A program made the translations under genes and the position numbers. DNA of 64,000 nucleotides. Source: Flabesymbios commensalis. Lineage: Eukaryota; Annelida; Polychaeta; Terebellida; Flabelligeridae. Shown piece by piece: positions 56,650 through 64,000 of the stretch. The notes beneath the pieces were generated by a model. It was not told the origin of the DNA. It saw only the letters and a list, made by a program, of their open reading frames with translations, and ran no database searches. Every line of letters begins with the position of its first letter. Position 1 is the first letter of the stretch. Where the stretch lies: contig OZ024902.1 in the NCBI GenBank assembly GCA_964017125.1, forward strand, positions 34,631,676-34,695,675, written 5' to 3'.

Positions 56650-57310
56650 TTCTACTTAAGACGCCAAACAACGGCAAAATCAAAGATGGCCGCCGTTTTT
56701 GTGAAAGTCCAAACAATAAATTATTTTCGACAGAATAGTAGGCCTAGCAGATTTCTGAATATGGTGTCTACCATGGTGTTCGGACATAATAGTGTGGCCA
56801 GAAAGTGATTTAGACACTGCACCATGAATAAAATCCAATATGGCCGCCATGTGTGCAAGGTCAAACCATACATTTATATAATTTTTGACAGAATAGAAGC
56901 GGATTCGTGATTTCGGTGTCTGCCATTGGTGTTTCAGGTATGCCCGATTTAGTAGTTTAGTTGCTTGGCCAGAGTGTACTTTACACATGTATTGCGCTGT
57001 GGGAAAAATATAAGATGATCACTATTTGGCAACGTTAAACAAAATACGTATCAAACAAAAATCGATGTTATGTCAGACAGAATAGAAGCATATTCATTAG
57101 TGTCTACCAGAAGATTTCATATACGCATGACCTGGTGGCATTATCCATAAAACATTTTAGACACTTTAGATTCCAGAAACCTAATGGATGCCATATGAAA
57201 AAGGGACGACAGATTTTCCTAATTGTTGGTATATAAAACCTAATGGTCTCACCACCCCAAATACCAGTCCCATTGAAAAACATGGAAAATACCTGAATTT
57301 CACACATACG
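56650..57310 (-). repeat. ~165-bp tandem units with GGCCGCC core
   Basis: Units start near 56670, 56825 and 56990. They share CAAAGATGGCCGCCGT or CAATATGGCCGCCATG, then GTCAAACCATA/GTCCAAACAATA, TTTTCGACAGAATAG and GGTGTCTACCA. The edge at about 57245-57290 (ACCCCAAATACCAGTCCCAT) recurs inverted at 60455-60485. Confidence 0.7.
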
Positions 57311-57319
57311 GGCTGATTT

Positions 57320-58435
57320 TACTTCGTTTTGCCCTTGCTTCCCACCTAGTGTCGCATATCATAATAAAGCCTGGACTGTGTTTTTTTCAAAATATGATAT
57401 GGGTTTGCCACCCAGACAGATTTTGAGCTAGGCCCCCTAGTGTGTAAAAAGGTCACCATAGTTCAATCTAGGCTAAATGCATACCCTCTTTCACATACCA
57501 GACACATATCCATTTAACCCACTGTATGAGCTTTTTCGTGGCATTTGCAAATATTCAACACCAGGGGTCTCTGTCGTCTATTACGTCACCGTCTGCCAGC
57601 CAGCAATTCTAAAATCAGGCACGAGCGGTGAGGTAGATCCGTGATTGGTCAGTTGTGTTTAGATGCACGCCTGCATGCCCACCCGCTGCCAACACATGGG
57701 AATCTGTGCACGCAGGGTATCCATGAGTGTTCCAATTTCAATTTTATATTTATTGATAATTAATTCAATGAAGTTTTTAAAAGTATGAGCTAAGCAAAAT
57801 TGTTACTATATACGGTATATATCAGCATATACTCAGCCTAGATATTTTAATCTCATTTTCAGAAGCATCAAAGTATTAACACGAATCGGGTTATTTTGCA
57901 CTCTGTGAGGCCATCGATCTGAAAAAAGCGGGTTTTCCCCACGCATCTAGACACGGCAGTACAGAGAGTGGCTGTGAAATTTCTGTCCCACGGTGGTGAT
58001 TATTAGCTGATCGGGGTATGATTACCAGTGACTGAAGTAGAGAGAGACACTGGTGACACGAGTGAAATATACGGCATGCAGGAGACATCTTGTACTTATT
58101 GAATATCCACAGAAATATAACTTTGTATTAGTTTTTATTTCAACAGAGATTGAACATAACCGCATCGAAAATATTTTGTCTGATGATTCCATCATTAGTA
58201 TGCTTATTTAGGCTTATTTAGGGTGGTTAGACCATATGGGTTTGAGATAAGTAGCCCGCCATGGTATGTCATATATTAAAGCAGCTTCAGGCACATTACC
58301 CCCCCCCCCCAAAAAATGTGTTTTTGCTCTGCCCAGCGCAGGCATTAGATTAATGCCGATTTCCGGACCTATGTCCAGACTGACTCTACGCTTTAGTCCC
58401 TAGATTTGATAATGAAAATACATTTATCCAATGTT
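57320..58435. other. Non-coding
   Basis: No recognised exon or repeat apart from a C run at about 58300. Confidence 0.4.
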
Positions 58436-58645
58436 TCAATTCCGAACCAGCGTCGCAAACAGTGTACAGTATCAAACCAATATTGTGTATTTGGTATGGA
58501 CAGTTGAAACCTTTGAAATGCTACAATTAAAATAACAGTTGCAATTCTATTCAAACACAAAACGTTGAATCAATGTTGTTTTAATGTTGGGCTGGCGCCG
58601 CGGATAGTGACACAACATTAGGTCGACAGAGAGACAAGTCAATGT
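58436..58645. repeat. Two diverged CCCAGCAAACA-family copies
   Basis: CCAATGTTTCAATTCCGAAC with CAGCGTCGCAAACAGTG, and TTGAATCAATGTTGTTTTAA with GGGCTGGCGCCGCGGATAG, show the family's inner words. Confidence 0.5.
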
Positions 58646-58654
58646 GTGTATGGG

Positions 58655-58855
58655 CACACTGAATGTGGCACGCAGGCGGCAATAGGAGGGTGTGATTTGC
58701 CACTGATGGCCACTGATGGACCACCGGTGGTCCACCACCGGCAAACAATGTAGCAAGTGAGCCACTCGCTATCAGCTGGACATCCATGTAGTGGGCCACC
58801 ACTTGAAACCGGCATTCGGTGGTGGGCCACCGGTGGCCTGGGATAATAGTCATTT
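58655..58855. repeat. CCACCGGTGG palindromic repeat
   Basis: GGACCACCGGTGGTCC (58718-58733) and GGCCACCGGTGGCC (58825-58838) are perfect palindromes about 90 bp apart. Both have neighbouring GGTGG words, giving the region an overall inverted symmetry. Confidence 0.7.
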
Positions 58856-58859
58856 ATTT

Positions 58860-60055
58860 ATATTGTAACACTATAAAAACAGTGCAGTCCATTCATGATA
58901 TGAATGATGTAAAGCTGATGACATGAGTATGAGGTGATAGTTCATGTTGGGTTATTGAGAATGCCCCCCCCCCCCCCCCTACTCGCCCAACAAGTTATTC
59001 TGGGTACGTCTAGGGGATTTACTCCCAGACATGCCCAGATGGGCAGAGGTTTAGGTTTCGCTATGCAATTATTTTAATGGTACAACACTTTGACCTTTTG
59101 TACAGCTCTGCTATCCTCGCGTCTGATAGCTCCCAGAGTAACAATAGCTGAAGGCGACTAGATTTATCCCATGTGAGAGACCGAGTGTCCAGGACTCTAT
59201 TGCCAGTAGCCTAAGGCCATATACGACGCTCAACAACAGTGCCTGCACTGATGCGGGAGCTACATTGATATCGCTGTTGAGCGGAGTAACCAGGGTACGC
59301 CACTGGCAATCCATTCAAAGATTAAAGCCAGACACAAGGAGGCTGCAGTTTCTCTTGCATATTCGCTGTAGACTAGTGCTTCCATACCATGCCGTACAAC
59401 ATGTAAAATAAGGAAGCGATCCCTAATGACCCTACCCGGGTGGGGGTGAAAAGAACTACCACTGGTAACCATCCAAGTACCCCAAAATATTCCGTAAAGG
59501 TTTAGATCATAACTCAAGGGTTCTGAGTATAGAAGTTCCAGTAGCAGTATCTACCTGTATGCGAAATTTATCCTCCTCCTTGCATGTCACGATGTGTGAT
59601 AATGGGATGACACACATGCCCCAAACATTGCTCGAAAATCTTTCGTGAGTGCAATATCCCTAATGCTATTGATAAAAAAAACCATTGTTTGTTCATTACG
59701 GGTATCACCTATTATCCCTTCTGGGCCATGACTTTCTCTACGTATCATGACATGTCATTATGTCTTTATTCCTCTTTGTCATGCCCTATTCAGCCATAAG
59801 AAGTGTCAATAGCCATGTTTAAAATCGCTTAATGTTTATAGCAGTTGTGTTGCTTCACTTCACTGAACCATAATATTTACATTGCGGCAGATCCCTTTCC
59901 TTGGACAATGACCATGATGCGCATGCTAGTGGGCCCACAATGTTTACCCGACCAAATAATGACGACGCACCTACTTTAATATAGGCCTAAGTCTGATATT
60001 TACGTTAATGTGATATTACAGGTTTTGAAAGTATGTGTTTCTGCTTAAGCTTCCG
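58860..60055. other. Non-coding
   Basis: C run at about 58965-58979. No gene recognised. Confidence 0.4.
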
Positions 60056-60059
60056 TCGA

Positions 60060-60490
60060 AATTTTATTCGTAATTTCGGTGTTCATCTTGAATTTTATGC
60101 AAATATATATCTTACTATATGAAATTGATAGGACAAATAGATTCCTTTAACCTGAAAACATATGTGTAGACACAGAAATCATATCCTTAAGTGAATTTTC
60201 TTGTAGGCTACATCATTTCTTCAAATTTGGTGGCCATTTTGTCCGCCATCTTGAATTTTAAAAAGCCAAGCCATGTTGAAGTCTACACGTACCCACCGGA
60301 TTTGGGTACTAGGCCTACTGTGGGTATATAAACTAAAGGAATTGCAAAGAAATGATTTTAGTGGTGTATAATAAGGTTTTCTGAAAGATGGGGTTCTGAC
60401 ACTGGACTGTTCGTCTCACGCATTCAAGGTGCGTGATCATGTTCTCTCTAAAACTTGTATTTCAATGGGACTGGCATTCGGGGTGCTAAC
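60060..60490 (+). repeat. Array with GGCCATTTTG / CATCTTGAATTTT cores
   Basis: CATCTTGAATTTTATGC at about 60085 and GGTGGCCATTTTGTCCGCCA then TCTTGAATTTTAA at 60230-60260 mark two units. TTTCAATGGGACTGGCATTC then GGGGTG at 60462-60487 is the inverted match of 57245-57290. Confidence 0.6.
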
Positions 60491-60910
60491 ACCTTAACAG
60501 CTTAACCCTTTCACGTCCGTACGGCCCCTGAGGGCCGGTGAAATATGACGTCATTTTTCACATGCCCGTATTTTGCATTCACATGGCCTTTAAATTGCCA
60601 CAATAGGCCTACATTTAAAATTGTATAATTTCGGCCAGAATACATTGTGCAATGTTTAATCAGTTCGGTAATGATTAAAAAAAATATATTCACCCTCTAT
60701 CCCATTTATATCTCAACTTTAATTGTGCTAAACCTTTGACTCTCAAGTTCATGCCAGGACCCAGGGATAATGGTTGTCATTTAAGGGAAGTGCACGTGTT
60801 TTGGTATAATGGCTGTAACTGTGGATATGCAAGGTGTATTAACCATATGTACAAATGTGGGATTCGGCCGGGGCGGGCCTTTGTGATCATGCAACATTTG
60901 GGTCAGTCAA

Positions 60911-60938
60911 AGGTCATCTCAAGGTCATTGCAAGGTCA
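60911..60938 (+). promoter_or_regulatory. Three AGGTCA half-sites in direct repeat, spacing 5
   Basis: AGGTCA-TCTCA-AGGTCA-TTGCA-AGGTCA. AGGTCA direct repeats spaced by five are the classical retinoic-acid/nuclear-receptor arrangement. A similar but weaker phrase at 11676-11699 suggests it belongs to a dispersed repeat, so regulatory function is uncertain. Confidence 0.4.
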
Positions 60939-61039
60939 AAGTTTCATAACTTCAAATAAAAAAAAAATGTATCCAAGCCAAGCCATATATTATCCACTTC
61001 TGGATAGGCGCATTGTATAGAAACATATGTGTGACAGTA

Positions 61040-62379
61040 CCCCAGAATCATGTGAAGTGAGATGAGCTTGGATGAGCCCTGTATGAGTACCTGTAGAGTC
61101 TAACCCCATCCCATACTAATAATGATACCCATTTTGCTATCCTCAAACTGTCTTGCAAGCCTAGCGGTAGCTACTGAAATTACTCCTTTTTAACATTTTA
61201 TTTCGAAATAATGAAATATTTCGCATGGAAAGGGTTAATGGTTGTTGACGTATATACCCATAGCAACAACAGGTACTGATCTTATATTGGGGACTCGTTG
61301 TGTAACAGTCATGTTCCACGGACATCCTACAATTCCAATAATATATAAATATATAATTATTATATATTAATTTGATCTCGTGCGTCTTGAAAATATACAG
61401 TACATAATATCGGGTACTGTTTCCATGGAAACCGTTTCTAGGGACTAAGGGGGTACGACCTCGAGGGGTATGATAAGAAGCGTGTTTTGATCCCCAAAGT
61501 GTTCTCCATGTGCGTAGAAAATCGCATGTGCATTGGAATAACCGTTTAAAAGATATCGTAATATTTCTATTGATTTATTATTTTTATTTAAATTCCATTA
61601 AAAAAACTCGGGCTGGAAAGGGTTAGGCTTAAACTTAAGTTGATATTGAGTTTTTTTACATATGAAACGGTCATGCGGGTATTGTTATTAGGGGGCCTAT
61701 GCCACCTAGCGAATGATTTTACATCACTTGTTTCTATTGGATACCAAACAGAAATGGCAGCTTCAAAACCAGTAAACTTGGAAGAGTGCTAAATCTACAT
61801 ATTAATTGTCACTATATATATAGTGCAAAGTGGGTTTGAATTTTATGATTTTAGAGCTACTACACATAATCATGTCTGGTTGATCGCAGAACACCCGGGA
61901 GGCTGGGTATCGCGCTTAACCACATCCATTTTCACAGAACAACTTATATTATCGCCCATCGCTGTTTGCGCTTGGCCTTGCCACTTTCACACTGTCTTGG
62001 GCCTGGCCTTGCGAGTTCCGGCCTTGCCTTAGCCTGAGCGTGAGGCTTTGCAGGCTTGGGCTTGGGCTTGGCTCGCTACTCCACTGGATAACGCATTGCC
62101 ATTGTAGCTCTAGCAGCCCTTAATTTTTAATGAGAAATATCTGGCCGGAGGGGGAAAGAGTTAAGACTAAGACTTAAGTCTAAGACTAAGAGGCTGGCAA
62201 ATTAAGAATTTATTTTATGTCACCAGCTGACTCTTACAATTTACAAGTCTTAAAATAAATTTAAAGTTGAATGCTTAACTAAACTAAAGTTTTTTTTAAA
62301 ACCAGACTGTTAGTCTAGAGATCTAACAGTAACAGTATATTATACGGTGTTCGCTCAATGGAATGTCAATGGTTTGTGC
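61040..62379. other. Non-coding with low-complexity patches
   Basis: CTTGGCCTTGC/GGCTTGGG-rich patch at about 61970-62080; GACTAAGACTTAAGTC-type self-complementary patch at 62163-62195. No gene recognised. Confidence 0.45.
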
Positions 62380-62432
62380 TCGATCACTGAAGTTAAGCAA
62401 CGTCGCGCCCGGTTCATAATTGGATGGGTGAC
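62380..62432 (+). pseudogene. 5S rRNA-derived fragment
   Basis: CGATCACTGAAGTTAAGCAA then CGTCGCGCCCGG and TTGGATGGGTGAC match the middle of metazoan 5S rRNA, including most of the internal promoter (A box, intermediate element, C box), with a few changes. The 5' third and 3' end are absent. It may be a 5S pseudogene or the head of a 5S-derived (SINE3-like) element; the downstream text is a different repeat. Confidence 0.8.
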
Positions 62433-62499
62433 TCAGTGTTTCTGGCTCTGAAAAAAGTTGGAGTCAGGCAATATGCAGATTCTGACTCCAAACCTGGTG

Positions 62500-62640
62500 T
62501 TGGAGTCAGCAGGCAGCGCGACTTCCGGAGAACGCCCGTCAAAGGGGTCGTAAATGCAGGGGGTCCGGGGCATGCCCCCGGGAATTTTTTTTAAAGAGAA
62601 GGCTTTAGCCTTTAGGTGGCTTCTAGTGATATCTAAGGTA
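62500..62640. repeat. GGGGCATGCCCC repeat, copy 1
   Basis: Near-palindromic CCGGGGCATGCCCCCGGG (about 62565-62582), followed by an A/T tract and TTTAGGTGGCTTCTAG. Confidence 0.6.
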
Positions 62641-63105
62641 AATGTCAAGCTTTGAAACAACTCATTTTTTACTAATCATAATGAAACACTGAAAAATATC
62701 ATGGAAATGGTTTCTGAAAATTGCATTAATCAATTTCGTCAGAACGGAATATTTTTTCGTCAGGGGGAGGAGCTTGTCGTCAATTCTGACGACATGACGA
62801 CAGATCAGAAACACTGTGACTGCCTGGGTCTGGGACTGCCAGGTGCTGTATACACTCGTGGGGCTCAAAGAACCACGTAAATCGGATGGCTCGTCTGACT
62901 GACGTTGAGTTGGATGTAAAAGAACCTCAATGGACGTAGGCGCAGTTTCCATCCGTCGACACCCCAAAAAATCCACAACATGGAGTAGGCCTACTTGGCA
63001 CATATATAAGGCAATGAATGATATCATGAATGATAACAAGCCTTGCTAAGTTACTCCCGTGGCGCGATAGCACAATAGTACGTACTGCCACATAATATAC
63101 CAGGG
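62641..63105. other. Non-coding
   Basis: GTCGTCA/TGACGAC words around 62765-62805 form a local inverted repeat. No gene recognised. Confidence 0.35.
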
Positions 63106-63109
63106 TTTC

Positions 63110-63290
63110 CCCCAGAAAAATGAGAAAGCATCATGGTACTTGGCGGTTCGGTTTCAGCGCAGTTCGTGCGCGGCGCACAATTTGAGGCGAGCACAGTCTG
63201 GGGGGTCTGGGGGCATGCTCCCCCATTAAATTTTAATCAGAAGACCTCTTTATATGCATTTTGGTGGCTTATAGCAGTAATTTGTATCCA
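63110..63290. repeat. GGGGCATGCCCC repeat, copy 2
   Basis: Same layout as copy 1: CTGGGGGCATGCTCCCCCA at about 63206-63224, an A/T tract, then TTTTGGTGGCTTATAG. It begins after CAGGGTTTCCCCCAGAAAAA. Confidence 0.6.
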
Positions 63291-64000
63291 CTGTTTGTGC
63301 TGGTAAAAAAATAAACACTGATTCTGCATGTAGACTAATACATATATATAAACTAAGTGCCAGTTTGACATTTAAAACCCTTGTGATATAGACCACCAAT
63401 TTTCTCATATGTACACAGCAAATTCTTTTTAAATAAGACTAGATGCCTTTGCAGTGACTAATGAAATATGTAGTGTCTACTTTGTCTAGTGGTCCATTTT
63501 GCCCCTGTATCAAACTACCCTATGATAACAGTGAAATACCATGAGATGGGGGCCTGGGATGATTCTTGTCTGACAAGACTATTGGATTAAATCGCATTGT
63601 GAATATTTAAAAACAATGCAGGCCTACACTGTGACTTTTTATTCACAAAAATAAATTCGAAAAAATCTTTAGACAATTAGACACTAGGCATAACGTAATG
63701 ATTCAGAAATTGGTCAATACGAGTTCTGTTCAATAGCATGCTGTTTGTTTGTGGTTGAGATAAATTCATTAGGCCTTAATAGATCAGTGCCACTCCGTTG
63801 GATTATCATCAGAACTTGCTAATACCAGAAAACAAGTTGGTTTAAATACAAGCATCTGGTGACATCGGCCCAGCCTTTAATGAACACAGACAAGGTCGGC
63901 ATCACTTGTTTTGCTTTCTGAGAATATCATAATTTACACCCCAACTTATCTCAGCCAGCATGCTTTATTGCCTATTAATAACCAACGCTGTGTTGACGTT
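63291..64000. other. Non-coding
   Basis: No gene or named repeat. The last bases (ACCAACGCTGTGTTGACGTT) may be the beginning of another CCCAGCAAACA-family copy cut by the window edge. Confidence 0.35.

Noticed and set aside
56650-60490. A single inverted-repeat element spanning both GGCCAT arrays
   Set aside because: Only about 30 bp (57245-57290 versus 60455-60485) is clearly inverted, and the arrays sit on the same side of it in both places, so a simple two-arm element does not fit.

Overview
This is an AT-rich, repeat-dominated stretch of animal genome. No bacterial gene organisation, rRNA operon or complete intact gene family is visible. Recurrent TAGGCCTA words, PIF/Harbinger elements, tRNA-derived SINEs, CR1/Jockey-like LINE tails, foldback-type elements and an EGF-like exon with symmetric phase 1-1 boundaries point to a marine invertebrate, most likely a deuterostome (hemichordate, echinoderm or lancelet type). 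The species cannot be fixed from the sequence alone.

Host coding content is sparse. The best gene is on the + strand at 50794-53603. It has two coding exons joined in phase across a 2.1 kb intron and encodes a ~195-residue single-pass membrane protein with two PPxY motifs. A second host-gene trace is one 177-nt exon (9224-9400, -) encoding a Cys-rich EGF-like module. A broken C2H2 zinc-finger gene lies at about 21955-22335 (-). A few other open stretches (7504-7746, 34540-34850, 46097-46296, all -) are reported as weak candidates only.

The left 17 kb is organised by inverted repeats. Three roughly concentric pairs occupy 578-9046, and a degraded gene fossil with a nuclease-like motif sits in the left half. 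A second structure, 10183-16526, has arms made of ~140-bp tandem subrepeats. Inside it lies a TA-flanked foldback element (12640-15383) whose arms are arrays of a CGAAANNN octamer, and inside that a SINE with perfect target-site duplications.

The centre (27620-32064) is a decayed but nearly full-span PIF/Harbinger DNA transposon with 28-bp terminal inverted repeats, a DDE transposase on + and the partner MADF-domain gene on -. Elsewhere there are LINE 3' ends (20780-21600, 37640-38090, 40074-41165) and four copies of a SINE carrying a conserved tRNA-like module. There are also full and half copies of a long palindromic MITE, two copies of a short hairpin element, a dispersed palindromic family with CCCAGCAAACA ends, a 27-bp minisatellite, and several ~85-190-bp tandem arrays.

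The most striking cross-cutting pattern is that many otherwise unrelated tandem arrays and inverted-repeat arms carry the same core, ATTCAAAATGGCCGCCAT, or its reverse complement.
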